From: Lamellibrachia satsuma
Lineage: Eukaryota > Annelida > Polychaeta > Sabellida > Siboglinidae
NCBI GenBank assembly: GCA_033239005.1
Contig: BSQZ01000006.1
Span: forward strand, 12,943,662 to 13,007,661
DNA length: 64,000 bases
Direction of reading: 5' to 3'
A model generated the notes under the pieces. The model was not told the DNA's origin. It saw only the letters and a list, made by a program, of their open reading frames with translations, and ran no database searches. A program made the position numbers and the translations under genes. Shown here piece after piece: positions 1-64,000 of the stretch. Every line of letters begins with the position of its first letter. The stretch's first letter is position 1.

Positions 1-2266
1 TCTGTGCACTCAGACAGTGGCTTCTCAAGATAACCACACACCAGATAGTACTCTGGACACTTGTATAATATCTGTCTTTGGCTAGAGGATATCATGTTGA
101 AGTTGGTGGGCTAAATAAATGTTGATGCCAGTCTGGGGAGAGGTTTTGTATTGGACCCTCAAATAATAATTATGGTAATTATTAAGTTAAGCTCTGAATT
201 TTATTTTTGATGGCAATTCGTACTAATGTTTTTAACTATTTTAAATTAGTTTTTAATTAACCGTATAATGTTAAACAAAAAATATTGGATTATAAGCTTA
301 ATTACGTGCATGTTATTTATGTATTTTATTGTAAAGCATATTGATCTGTATAGTACCGGGATCTGCGCTGTAAAAGAACAGTGTATTTAATTATTATTGT
401 TATTTTGACTAGTGCTTGTTTGCTGAATGAGTGGTAAGTTTGTATGAATCATGCCCATTTTGGATTGGGTCTTTTTATTTAGTTGTTTGAAGGATTCTGG
501 CATTTTTATGGTCCAATTTTTGTGGTTTGGCTCTTCTAAGTTTTGAACGCTGCCAGATTATGGTGATTAGATGCCTGGGTCAGAGATGAAATATCTCAGG
601 TGACCTGTCCAAGAGGTGGTCAGCTTGGAGGCCATGGTGGGAGTTAATCAGTGTTCTTACTCAGAAGATTGAGTACCTGTGGAGTCAATGGATAACATTC
701 CTGTTCACACCTTACTGAAAGGGCTCTCAACTCAAGCACTGTCCAGGTGGTTGTGTGTGATTATAGCCAGCCCATTCAACCATACTGGTATATTCAGTGG
801 TCTGTAGTCCAATGGTCAGTGACTGGCTAGACCAGTGGTCAGTGGCCAGATGTGTAGTCTGCTACTGCAGCCCATCTAGCCAGGGACATGCTTGATGTGA
901 TGCTACCTAAACAGCTGATCACAGCTAAACTGGGATTGGTGGAGCGCTTCATGTCTGCAGCAATCAGATGAAATGGTTTATCAAGGTGATCCAAAACAAA
1001 CATAGAGAAAAACAGAAACGAATAAAAACCAAGGCTGTGCATCGCGTCCTTCACGTTTACAGAACTTAGTTATTTCTGTCATTGACCATTGAAGTAAAAC
1101 TAACCCCAACTAAATGGCATTGGGTCCTAATGGTAATTTTGCATACAGTCAATGTGGAGTGGTCTAAATCACTTTTTTAGCATTCGTTTGAACAGCAGAA
1201 TCGATAGTGTGCTCTATGTACCCCTCTTATTAAGGGTATAATTCATCTACAACTAAAGGAAGGGCAAAAAAGTATGCTTTATTGAATGAAGTCTTAGAAT
1301 GGAATAGAGGCATTACCATCATGTCTGCTTGAAAATATACCCTACAAGTGTTGTGCTACTGAAAACGGCCCCTCGGCACCATAACTGGCATTCGATAATC
1401 TGCTTCATTAAATGGTTGAGGCGATAAACATAATCGGTCGGCAGGCAGTAAAGCGTGGTCTGCGTGGATTGTAATATTTGTATGGCGCGGTTTAAAAGTA
1501 AGTTTGCTGATTGACAATGTAGGCTTTTTATAAGTTTGTAGTTGGCTTCAGGGCTGTATGGTACGTTCACATGGCACACGCTCAAGCTCGTTTGGAATGC
1601 GGATTGTATTGGTGTGTCATAATAAATTCTACAGATGTCTTCACTGAAAGTGTGGACAGTTTTAATGGTGGTATGTACTTACACTAGATACATATATACG
1701 AAAGTTCAATTTACACATTACTGCAGCTACTGACTTGCCTCATGTCTCATACTGAGCTCTGATTTAAGCAGTGAATTATGCTGTCAGGTGTCAAATGTTT
1801 CAAAGTTGACAGTAGTAGTGGTGATGTTTCCCTTTGGGTAGATTCAAATATTTAGCTTAAAACAGGTTGAATTGAATTAATGAATGTTTCTTGAAAACAC
1901 TATTTATAGGAGCAAGGCTGAAACGCATCAACACAGAACAAATTATTTACTACAGTTTGATATTATTCCTGGTCGTTTTCTACATGACCCCACATAAAAG
2001 TATACTTATCTTCAAGATCAGTTAATCAAGATAAGTCCTGGGATGCCTTAAGGTCACATTTTGTTTGTGACCTTCTGAATGTAGATCATTCAACTCTCTA
2101 TGTTTGGAATTTGATTAGACATTTTTTCGTGGTGACCGATTTTATGTGTAGTGATGTAGTAGAAAACACATAAAGGAGCTCTCTCAGGCTAAGCTACACA
2201 CCATAAAAGGCAGTGTTGTTGACAGCGTAACATGGTGACTCACCTCTGCATCATTACCCGGACTTT

Positions 2267-2350
2267 GTGTCACACAGAGGGGTCACAGGTCAGGTACTAC
2301 ATGGGGGGTCACAGGTCAGGTACTACAGGGGGGGTCACAGGTCAGGGACT
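2267..2350. repeat. ~25-bp tandem repeat, 3 copies
   Basis: GGGGTCACAGGTCAGGTACT recurs three times with G-run variation (positions ~2278, ~2304, ~2331). The ORF across it is a product of the repeat. Confidence 0.8.
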
Positions 2351-3375
2351 ACAACAGAGACAAATCTATCCCTCCATTTCCAACCCATTCCCTCTGGTCT
2401 AACCCCCATTCTCTTTCCTTTCTTTTCTGTGCTTTTTCTCATATTATTTTTGCTTCTTTTCTACATGTTGTTGTCAAAGTCGAGCCTTAGACAGAATCCA
2501 TGGAATGTTGGCTGACTGCCTTGAAGGTGACCAGACAGCCTTCAGTTTGTGGGGTGGTGTTTCCTCTGGTTTTGAGGCAGTTTTCCACACAAGCTCATTA
2601 AGTAGGTGGTTAACTAGTCAGTCTCAATGATCACTAGTCTGTCTCTAGGTGGGGGGTGGCTGCAACTTTGGCAAGTCGGTTCTCTTGACATATTAGGGTC
2701 ATCACAGATTATTTTAGATTGGCAAGTTTTGAAATGGCAGGAGGCAGACTCCAACCTGGTCTTCTGGATTGGCAATCTGGTTCTCTAAAAGGCCTTTTAT
2801 TTTTATAAGTTGGTTTATTGATTTTTTTCACAAAATTGGTTTGGTTGGGGAAAAAATAACACCATATTGGCCAAATGTATTAGACACTTAAATTTAGTTA
2901 AAATAATTAAGATCTCAGCTGTCATATGCCATATGATGTGGTAACAAAATTCACAGATACGCTGTTGGAATCTTTATGTACATGAATGAGTTAATCCTGA
3001 TGTCATGTCCCATAAATTAATCTACCTTTATTTACACAGCTGAATGACATTCGTACCCAATGTTTTTCTATGCCAATGCATTCATTCATTCAATCCATGT
3101 ACAAAAACACATATATTTTAAAACTTATTGCATTACAAAATATTGGGTCAGCGGATCCATAATCTAACTAATAATTCAAAATAAAACGCCTAACTGCCAA
3201 GCTACAGTGTCCCTACACTACTGTGTTTAGCTATGTGACTGCCCTGTCTGGCATTGCCAGCTCTGATGTTATCAGCAGAGTCTGGTGCTTCTACAGTCTG
3301 CCTGAGACTGCCCTGGGGAGCTGCCATGTAGATGTTATCATCCCACAGTCTGTTAGTAAGCTGCAGTGGTTAGTG

Positions 3376-3655
3376 CATGTAGGCTATGTGGTTCAGTGGT
3401 TAGAGCACAGGACTGTTAATTGAGAGGTCCAGGGTTTGAGTCCAACTGCTGCTCTTTTGAAACTTTGGTACTTTCATCCACCCCACTTTACCTGTGTCTT
3501 TCAGAAGAGACCGTAAAAGCCGTTGGTCCCTTCTACCTGGTGTCTGTGCCAGGGGAAGTAACAGATCCTACACAGGGGATAAATGTGTAACCTGTCTGAG
3601 TTCACTAACTCTACAAAAGGAAAACTGAAAATAAACCACTCCCAACCCTAGACAT
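3376..3655 (+). mobile_element. tRNA-derived SINE
   Basis: A Pol III A-box-like segment (GTTCAGTGGTTAGAGCAC) is followed ~30 bp later by a B box, GGGTTTGAGTCC (3432-3443), as in a tRNA-derived SINE head. The tail runs through TTGAAACTTTGGTACTTTCA and ends near AAAATAAACC. The copy at 6940 has the same head and a homologous start of the tail, so this is a dispersed family. It is not a functional tRNA: no acceptor stem can be drawn. Confidence 0.75.
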
Positions 3656-4648
3656 GGCTGTTTGCACTATAACCTTATGCATCAAGTATCTGTGCCCCCC
3701 AGAAGCAATGCCTTATCAGTCTTTGTGACCTGTCATTGGGTCTTATAAAATATTGACATGGCATCCTTATCTGTGAACTATGATGTGCATACATAGCAAT
3801 ATGGCAGGCATCCATAATTTTCATAAAGGTTATTTGTACATTGCCCATTCCCTGTGGCTTATTGAAGCCAGAAGGCCTTTGTTCACCCCAAAAATTGACA
3901 TGAAAAAAGTATTAAAGCTCTAGTGTTACATCATGGAAACGCCTGCACAGGATAAGCTCTTCAAAATAACACTGCTTTTTACTTTTAGAACATCATTTCG
4001 GAAAAGATCAACTAATTGTATATTATATTGTATTAGGTGCCCAAAGAACAGTTCCAAGTTAGAAATTCACTAGTCAAATTACGATCTTTCAACCCAGAAT
4101 TTGTACATAGGAATTTTATGTATATAATATATATATGACTGACCTATGCCATGCCATGCAGCTACATTCCTCCACATCTACGGCTATCTGAGTGACTCTT
4201 TGTTCTAAGCTGTTGCTACCTGGAACTGACTCTTCAGTTGTACCTGACAGGCTTCATAACAAGTCAGCTTTACTCACAGCTGCCTCTCATTGCTGCTTTT
4301 TCCGTCATCAATGCATCTGATGTTAATAAGAAATATGTCTGGCATAAACAGATGGAAACCTTCTAAAAATATAAACTTGCAAATCTTTCTTTTCCACACA
4401 GTCTTATTTTTGTTTTTATTGTGATTGAGTTGTTTCACACAGCAGTCAAGCAATATTATTTGTCTGTATTTTCATGATGTTGTTTTTAATTATCAGATTA
4501 TGCCAGAAGCGTTATTTTTTAATGCTGATAGTTTTTGTTAGTAGCAATTATTAAAATGATTTTGTTGTCTTTACAATTAAAATTATTTTGTTGTCTTTAC
4601 AAAAAGAGATAATGACTTAACACTACAATTTTGGGTTTCTTTCCGACT

Positions 4649-4705
4649 GTGTTCCATCTCGGAATGGGTTCCATCTCGGAATGGGTTCCATCTCGGAATG
4701 GGTTC
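4649..4705. repeat. 17-bp tandem repeat, ~3.5 copies
   Basis: GGTTCCATCTCGGAATG repeats head to tail; the first unit is variant and the last is incomplete. Confidence 0.8.
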
Positions 4706-6939
4706 AGTGTGACACCTAATTTAGTTGACGCAACTTAGTTTTTAGAAATACATATCACTTGTTCCGGGCTTACGGTAGGTCCATATTATCTGTGCTGTGG
4801 TAAACGCCATAAATAATTGTAGCAAACATGTTTATTTCCATTTTAGGAGCCATTCCTGGTGTGTGATGTTTGTGTAGTGATATTCCTGCGATTATGTGGC
4901 AACAGAGGGAGGAAAGTAGATCCAGGCAGAGTAGTTTTGTAATTACAGTAAATTGCCGTTAAAATGTCTGCTAGTTTCACATTACATTGAAAGTGATGCT
5001 TTGATGAGTTGGTGGGTCTGTTGGTTTGGTAGTTTGTTTTGCTACTGTTACATAATTGAACCTGTCTGTTGCTAGCATAGAACCTGTCAATCCTCCTAAT
5101 CAACTTGCTTTCGTGCTCACACCTTTGCCAAACATCCCAATGTTTCTGGGATATAAAACTATGAAATGATGTTAAAAGTTGAAGAATAACTCTCAAGGTT
5201 ATATGTGGCATCTTGCTTTAAATTGTAAGCTGCATTAGTAGGAAGTTTGTAAATGAAAGCTATTGAAATATCACATTACAAGTGCATAATAAATATTGTT
5301 GACTTAAATATGAGATATTTAAGGAATTTTTGATAACACTGTATTTTGATTGTAACTTGTGTTTTATGGCTTCGGATGTCAATAAATATGATAATTATTA
5401 TTAATTAAGCGTTTGAAAACATTACAATGAAGGGATTTCAAGAGACTTGTTTCAAATGCGTAAACAAACCCAATTTATTTAGACAACCTGTGTTAGTGTT
5501 TCAGAATAATTACTGTGCTGTCGTCTTTTCCATAAAACATTTACATGTGTATTTAAAAATTCATAAGATTCAACTGGTGGGAAAATGTGACAGATTCTTC
5601 AAGAGACTGAGGAATTGAGATGTAGAAATATTCATGAACAAATAGACATGACTAAAACGTATTTCTCTACATAAATAAACACTTTATGTGTGCCATAGTC
5701 ACTTCTATCTCAAAATGCTTCAGCCTTGAAAGCAATGATAAACCATAACAATGGGTAGATAACATCATGGGGTAATAACCCTAAAAGTACTGGAAGTTAA
5801 TCGTGAGCTCTTGGTATCTTGGTTTTGAAACAAAGATCCTTGGTTTGAGATACCCGCTTGAGTTGTGTGTTTGATAACAGCTGGCACCGCTCCAACTTTG
5901 ATATGTAGCAATACCATTGTGTTTCTCTAATCTAGCCCTAGCAGTGTACCATAATCTGTTAAACTGTTACGCCTATCGGGTAAATAGTATTCCTTGGCAT
6001 GAAATTGGGATTCTGGGGGTGATTAAAATCGGGTGTAAGTAATAATATTATATGAAGCACTCTACTTGTTACATTTGGAGTGACATCTGACTCAATCAGA
6101 GGAATCAATTATTTTGCTGCAACTTGTGTTGAAGGTGGTTTGGTGCATTGATTAAATGATTGATAAGTCAGGGTAGTCGCTTATCACTTATCAGGTGAAT
6201 GATACAATTGAAACATGTTGACATGTAGTGTATCACAAAAGTGCTTTCCGGTTTTCGTTATGTAAAATGTTAATAGGTAAACTTTTTAAAAAAAATTTGT
6301 GAACTAGTTACGAATCCTTGTTTTAGGTTTGGAAATAAGAAATATCTAAGGAAGGCTTAAAATGTTAATATCTGTTTGTATTTTAAGATTAATATTTTTT
6401 ATTAAATAATATTAAATTTTATGCAGGTGTTCATCTTATCTGCAGTTGTTTTACAGCATTAATGACATGGTACTATAAAATAGTAATTTAGTTAACTAAA
6501 ATACCACAAATTTGCCGTAAAAAATCCTATTCAATGCACACACAAAAATGTTGGAGTCCCGTATTTGTTTGTAATTATTCAATGGGGATGGGTGATAGCT
6601 CTAGGTTGTTTCATGTAGTGCTTGTGCTTTCCCTGTACAGATGCCATGTAGTTTGGAGGGGAGTAATGCAGAATTCCGCCCCTAAGAACTAGACCGTACA
6701 TCTTGAGCCTCATAACAACCGGCTGCTGCAACCATTTGCAATAAACCATCATTCCAAACATGCTGGCCGATTAGACTGGCACTTTGGTGGTCTGCTGCTA
6801 ACATTAGCAGGTGGTTGAACAGTGGTTCTTCTTCTTCCTGTCAAGGACTGGGCTACTTAAGAGTTTAAGTCTTGTGGTTCCTGGCCAATGTTACACCCCT
6901 TGTGTGTTGTTGTTTCTGATAAGAACATGCCTTCTATTC

Positions 6940-7080
6940 CTACTGGGGTGTGGTGGCTCCGTGGTTAGAGCACCCGGACTGTCAGTGGCCAAGACCTGGG
7001 TTTGAGTCCACCTCTTGTCGTTTTAAAACTTTGGCAGTTTTGTTCACCCAACTTTGCGTCAGCTCACTCAGCTGTATAAA
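6940..7080 (+). mobile_element. tRNA-derived SINE, shorter copy
   Basis: The A-box-like GGCTCCGTGGTTAGAGCAC and the B box GGGTTTGAGTCC (6998-7009) have the same spacing as in the 3376 copy. The following TTTAAAACTTTGGCAGTTTT and CACCCAACTTTGC match that copy's tail. The 3' part has diverged or is lost. Confidence 0.7.
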
Positions 7081-9039
7081 TGCGTACTTGGTAGAAGGCC
7101 GTGATGGTATTCCAGTGGTGGAATTGTTAGAAGGAACAGCTTTTGTGCAGCAATTGCAGGACAGCTGGATGCTTCAATGGAAGTTGAAATGGTGTTTGCT
7201 TGAACAGGTCTGCCAGGGTAATATGCCATGCACAACGAATGTTGGAGGACGTAGTCTAAATTGAACACTGTTTTATAATAAAATTGTTATATCTAACATC
7301 AGTGATTATTAAATTGTTGATTGGTTATAAGTTAATAAGTTTAAATTAGTTTCACCCAACCAGTGACCTTCACTCTGACAATCTCTGCCCTATTACTAGG
7401 GGCATTACAAGCCAGACATCTGATACTGGCTGGACAGGAGTGCCACTTCACCCCATATAAAAGGGCATCTTGTACAATTCATCTAGATGGTATCTCTCCT
7501 TGGCTGTGCCTATGTTGTTCAGTTGTGCAGTGTCTGTCTTATTCATGTTAATTTTTTATTTACTTGAGACAGACTGATCTTTGTGTTATCTGCTGATGTC
7601 ATTTCTTATTATAGCATGGTTCAGTGCATGTAATTCCGTATACTTAGGGTGAATATTTGTTCTTTCTACCAGTGTTTTTGTTGCTTTCTCTCTGTTCTTG
7701 TCCATGTCTTCCTTCTGCTATGTTCTTGAATCCAGATGTCTGGTTCTATGTCTTACATATGTGTTCCTGCATCCTTTACAATTGTGTATGGTTGCCCATT
7801 TAATGGTCTTAGCTTTTTACCCCTGGGATATTTTACCCCCCCCTGGTAAAGACACCAGGTGGAAAGAACATTGGTTTTAAGCGTCTCCTACCAGAGACAA
7901 ACATAGTCATGTCTTATTTATCCATTTTTCAACTATCATGACATTGTAGTTAATATAATATAATTTGACTAGTGAAGCTGCCACGTGAAACTGGTCTGTG
8001 GGCACCTAATATAATATCCCATAGCCCTATTAGCCATGTTAAACTATTAGTTGCCTTTTTGTGACTGATGTTCTAAAAAAGCAGTGTTACTTTAAAGAGC
8101 TTATACTGTACAAACTTTTTTGTAAGTAATTTGCACGTTTTTACATAGGGACACTCTCAACGCACTGCAAATTACTTCATTATTCCGTGATTCACTAATC
8201 TTCACACTTCGTTAATCTAGCCAAAACCATTGGATGCCAAAGTATGCAGAGAAATGCGACTTAACTGTATTTCCAACTTCCTTCCCATGTGTCAGGCGCT
8301 AAGCAAGTGTCCAATTTGCACGAAATGACCCGGTTGATGACTGGCCTGGGGTCAGACCACAGTACGTTGTGGTCTCCAAGTGATTGCTCTACCCAACCTG
8401 TCACGTAGTTTTATGGAAGTTTCTCCTCAGCTACAGCACAGAATATATAAGGTTGCCGGTAGAATGTAACAAACAGAAAATCATTACTAATCTGCAGCAG
8501 AAAATTGCAATAACCCGTACTGATTCTGTGACACAAACAGGATCGATAACCAGAAAGTCCAGCCAGCCGTCTTACAGTGTTGTCAGCAAAATAGTGAGGC
8601 CAGTGTAAATTACATTAAATATTGGCTATATCAATTGTGGTAGCTCTTCTCTTTGTCCATGAAGTCAGGGGTGAGGCTGGCATTGGTTCTTGTTTGTTTT
8701 TTCTATCCACTACCTGTCTCCACTCCATCTCTTGTTCTTTTTACTCCCCCCCACAATCCCACCAAATCTGTCACAGTCCTCCAATCTCAGTCGTTGTTTT
8801 CTTCTTCGTCTGCCCATCCATCCACACTCTTCATTAACCAGTGTACGAAATTAAGGCCTTTTTATCACCGGCTGCCGATTAAAAATGCTTCCCGCCAATT
8901 CAGTTAGTCAAAATGTGCAAGTTATTGGCCCCACCCAGTTGGGTCAGACTGTATTAGTGATGCACATCACAGTACTTACTAATACTAATCTATGCTAATT
9001 CGATATAAATATAATTGTGACAAACTACTTCTTCCTTGC

Positions 9040-9360
9040 CAGCAACATCGCTGCCAAGGAAAAGGTGAAGTCTACACATGCAAGAGAAACCCCTGGCATT
9101 TGTAACATGGATTCCTATTGGATGATTCACATTTAATGACGTCAGTATCTTGGAGAATACTGGGGAAACACTAAAGCAAAGATGGCGGACAAAGTTGCGA
9201 GAATTGTAGAGTTCGACAATTTTGGAAGGATATTGCTCCAATTTATTTCATACTAATGAGGCAGACAATCCGATTGACAATGTATTGTGCCAAGACATTC
9301 TGATTAATGTGATATTTGGTTGTGAAAGCGAACTTGGTAGGCTTCGATTTGGAGTGACTC
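9040..9360. repeat. Diverged interspersed repeat shared with 23250-23700
   Basis: GAAACCCCTGGCATTTGTAA, CCTATTGGATGATTCA, GTCAGTATCTT and ACATTCTGATTAATG occur here, and in the same order and orientation (with changes) at 23350-23660. The family is not identified. The copy here ends ~200 bp before the P-loop exon. No intact protein is seen; short open stretches (for example 9222-9434) are not recognisable. Confidence 0.5.
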
Positions 9361-9554
9361 GAGAACGGTATAGATTTTTGCCTGTGCCAATTTCAGACAC
9401 TGTTAACCATTCCCTGCTGAACCCAAAACCTTGAACAAGCTCCTATCACATACACGATGAATGTGTAACAATTCTGGTGTGTTGTGCCTCTGAACTCGCA
9501 TTTCCGAGGAGTTAGACGCTGTGGAAGTTTTATTGTTGTTATTATGTGTTTCAG

Positions 9555-61502
<51,948 letters not shown>

Positions 61503-63120
61503 ACCTGACCGTAATCAGTGGAACATCCACAGGATTTCTCCCAAGGCAACTTGTCTCACGACACTGTATGCTAACGTCGCACTTGTGATATATATCTACA
61601 GAATAATTGTTTAGTCTAGCAACAGAAGCATTATAGCTCTAGCGGGTGCAGGGGAAAAGCTTTCAGTTAGTATTAAGTGAGTCGGTGACAAATGACGTTG
61701 ACACAAGCCATTGCTGTCACCAGGCAGAATATTTTATACTTTTCTAATATTCGTGTATGTTCGTTGCGGATGGGCGTGGCGTTCCCAGCAGGGGCGATGG
61801 AAAGACTGCGTGTAGTTTAAAGAAAATACTTCTGTTGTTTTTTTTTCTTAAGGAAGCACCGTTTGTGTTGGTGTTTAATTTTCGGGTGTAACATGATTCA
61901 TTTGTGTTATCTTATTGTTTCTTCTGTCAGTTAAATCCGGCGTAAATATAACCGTGGAACTGTTGCATGCCGCCGTGTGTACTTGTCGGCAATGTCGAAT
62001 TATGTAACTGCATTTGAAAACCATTGTTTGTGCACTGGCATAGATATGAAACTCACAATATTTGTTATGTTTCTTTGGATTACAGCGTATATGAAACATT
62101 CTGTTATACAAAGCAGAAGACACATTTAAGTACCCAGTAGGTTGCTAAATGTTCTTCAGAATGGGTTTGACTGGGCTGTTGTGCATAGTGAAAATAAATA
62201 TTCGTTGCGATGCATGGATTTCACATAATATGAGCATTTGTTACAATTAATACACACACGTGTGCGCCATAGACATGTGATCTTAAAGAGGCCGCTCCAA
62301 GGAATATCCTTCACAGTTGATGAAATGCATGTTATTGAATGAAACTCGTAAGGTGGGGACGAAACCAAAAACTGTCGAAGGCATTTAGTTGCTGTCATTA
62401 TGTGTTTGGTAGAAGGGTCCAGTTTGTCCGGCTTTCCATCCTCACCGAGAGTTCAGCTTACGTAGTTTGTATGCATTTAGCTGAGAAATTTATCTAAGCA
62501 GAAGCGAGAGAAGATTACTAATATTAGCTGCAGGTGTGCAGTGCTGGCTTCATAATGCTTTTGTGCACCTTCACAAGGCTGAACATTATATAAACAAAAC
62601 ACAATTGTGCTGTTATATATGCGAATACTGCACTGCATTTGGGAGAAGAGAAAGGTTTATGGCAGTTTTACTGTTTCGCTGCAGCCTCTAGATGATCTGT
62701 ACAACCTGTGTACCAATTTAGTGTCTGGTTAAACAGGCGTGGGAGAGCGACAGTGTAGGTAGTTCACTATTACTATTCCACGCATGAATAATATCATGCT
62801 TTATTTTGTATATGTCAATTGCCTATGCTTTGCAAGGAAAAAATGAAAGTGTAAACATGTTATTGATGCTTAGCTGAGCTTTCTTCAAAGGTTATACGAC
62901 ATTGATTTGTTATGTCCACAAATGAATGAAAGAAATATATATCTTTTGTTATCTGCAGAGTTGTTGCCATAGTAACATGGAACCCTGTTTTAGTGTAATG
63001 ATGCTTATTCTCAATCTAATGTATTTGATTAATCACACCTACATGCCGTATATTTGTTACATCATTCAAGTAATAAAGATAATCTTGGGTAGTTTTCTCT
63101 TATTTGTTGCATCTTAGTGG
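61503..63120 (+). other. 3' untranslated region with candidate poly(A) signals
   Basis: No coding exon is recognisable after the stop. AATAAA hexamers occur at 62193-62198 and at 63072-63077; the latter is followed by a T/G-rich stretch suited to cleavage. Vertebrate non-muscle myosin II genes have 3' UTRs of over 1 kb, so either is plausible. The real 3' end cannot be fixed from sequence. Confidence 0.5.
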
Positions 63121-64000
63121 TCAGCTACTGGACTCTGCTTAACATAATCAACCTCTTAGTAGAATCAAAATAGCTGGGACGGAAACATTCCATATTCCCG
63201 CTATATTAAAGTGCAATGCTTAAGAGAATCACCTAAATGTAGCTGTTGCAATGCAGACAAGCCAACTTGCAACTAAGTTACAACTTTCTATCTAAGAAAA
63301 TGTACTGTTCAAGACACCAATTAAAAAAAATTTGTAGCTACTATGTAGTAATTAAACATGGACGAAATGAAACTCGGTTGTTAGACATACATTCACTTCC
63401 ACAAACCATTTAATGCAGAAATTCACTTAAGAGAATCAACTGTTTAACATAATCAAATAGCTCTGGCCTAAAGTGATTCTGTTCAGCGAAGTACACTACT
63501 TTGTTAACGTAGCAACCACCACCACTTAGTTGCCAGTGTTTTGTGTTAGTTCTACCACTACGATCTTGACAGACGTGCCTTAATCAATAATATGCCATTA
63601 TTGTAGTAAATAAAATAACTGCAAAAACGTATTCATGCAGTTAATAATTGTATTAACAGTCAGTCTTTTCTGTGTCTTAATGTGTACTCCGAAAACATGT
63701 CCAGAGCCTATGAAAAACAATACATTTTAAGATAATTATGAACAAATTTGCATATTTATTAATTGTTATTGAACTTAAAATTCGTACACCTGGAAATAAA
63801 TCCCCAAAAATACAATATCCACTGCCGACATAATGCAGCTGTGTTGCAATAAAAAAAAACTGAAACATTTTATTCTTCACCAAATGTCACAAATTGACAA
63901 TTAATCACACGGAAACAGCATGACAATGACAAATAGTTACTTTTAAAATTATACTTTTCACCAAATGTCAAAATTTAAAAAAAAAACAGCTTGATACAAC
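63121..64000. other. AT-rich sequence downstream of the myosin gene
   Basis: I see no exon, RNA gene or recognisable repeat here. AATAAA also occurs at about 63609. Two A-rich runs and a twice-repeated CACCAAATGTCA phrase near 63880 and 63960 are the only visible structure. Confidence 0.5.

Larger units (their letters stand above)
1..9554. other. 3' part of a large 5' intron of the myosin gene
   Basis: None of the family segments expected upstream of the P-loop (SH3-like domain, the INPYK motif, YRSM-QDREDQSILCT) can be read in any frame, so the exons that encode them must lie further upstream. The stretch holds two SINEs (3376-3655, 6940-7080), an inverted pair of diverged repeats (3938-4026 and 8044-8112), short tandem repeats (2270-2350, 4649-4705) and otherwise featureless AT-rich sequence. 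Confidence 0.75.

Noticed and set aside
3376..3450. Possible tRNA gene from A and B boxes
   Set aside because: No closed acceptor or anticodon stem can be formed, and a second diverged copy with a shared non-tRNA tail shows it is a SINE.
4843..5211. 122-codon - strand ORF
   Set aside because: No domain, low complexity, intronic position and no splice partner. Likewise 10265-10657 and 1319-1585.

Overview
This is a window of animal nuclear DNA: AT-rich, intron-dominated and full of tandem and interspersed repeats. About 5.4 kb of its 64 kb can be read as protein. All of that belongs to one gene on the + strand, a non-muscle myosin II heavy chain (the invertebrate zipper / MYH9-MYH10-MYH14 family). 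I could place 35 consecutive coding exons from 9555 to 61502 by GT-AG boundaries, matching codon phase and continuous homology. They give 1803 residues in one open frame, from the P-loop to the stop codon. The N-terminal exons (SH3-like domain and start codon, about 170 residues in this family) are upstream of the window. The residue choices resemble invertebrate non-muscle myosin II, and the repeat content (tRNA-derived SINEs, CR1/jockey-type LINE ends, a Mutator-like transposase remnant) would suit a mollusc or another lophotrochozoan. The organism assignment is an inference.

Layout. 1-9554 is the 3' part of a large 5' intron, with SINEs and diverged repeats and no recognisable coding exon. 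9555-38663 carries the motor domain and light-chain-binding neck (exons 1-15 of this window) across large introns. 38664-55415 carries the coiled-coil rod in 19 compact exons (16-34). 55416-61369 is a 6 kb last intron with three candidate small alternative exons, a Tigger-like MITE and a 17-copy minisatellite. 61370-61502 encodes a short acidic, serine-rich non-helical tail, followed by the 3' UTR.

The most unusual aspect is the relation between minisatellites and splice sites. At least ten introns hold tandem arrays, and several arrays include the exon boundary itself. Twelve copies of the exon 6 acceptor lie 62 bp apart. The exon 19 donor is repeated at ~53 bp and the exon 27 donor at 41 bp. 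The acceptors of exons 16 and 17 are duplicated. A decayed copy of the start of exon 19 sits just upstream of it. In the cases I could translate (exons 6 and 27), use of a non-standard copy brings an in-frame stop.

Other material nested in the introns: an antisense, broken Mutator-like transposase N-terminal region (intron 23), a CR1-like reverse transcriptase C-terminal fragment (intron 10), an hAT-like non-autonomous element (intron 9), two Tigger/pogo-like elements (introns 8 and 34), a ~1.7 kb element with ~95 bp inverted ends (intron 2), and a foldback palindrome around an (AT)n core (intron 6). No CRISPR array, rRNA gene or functional tRNA gene is visible.
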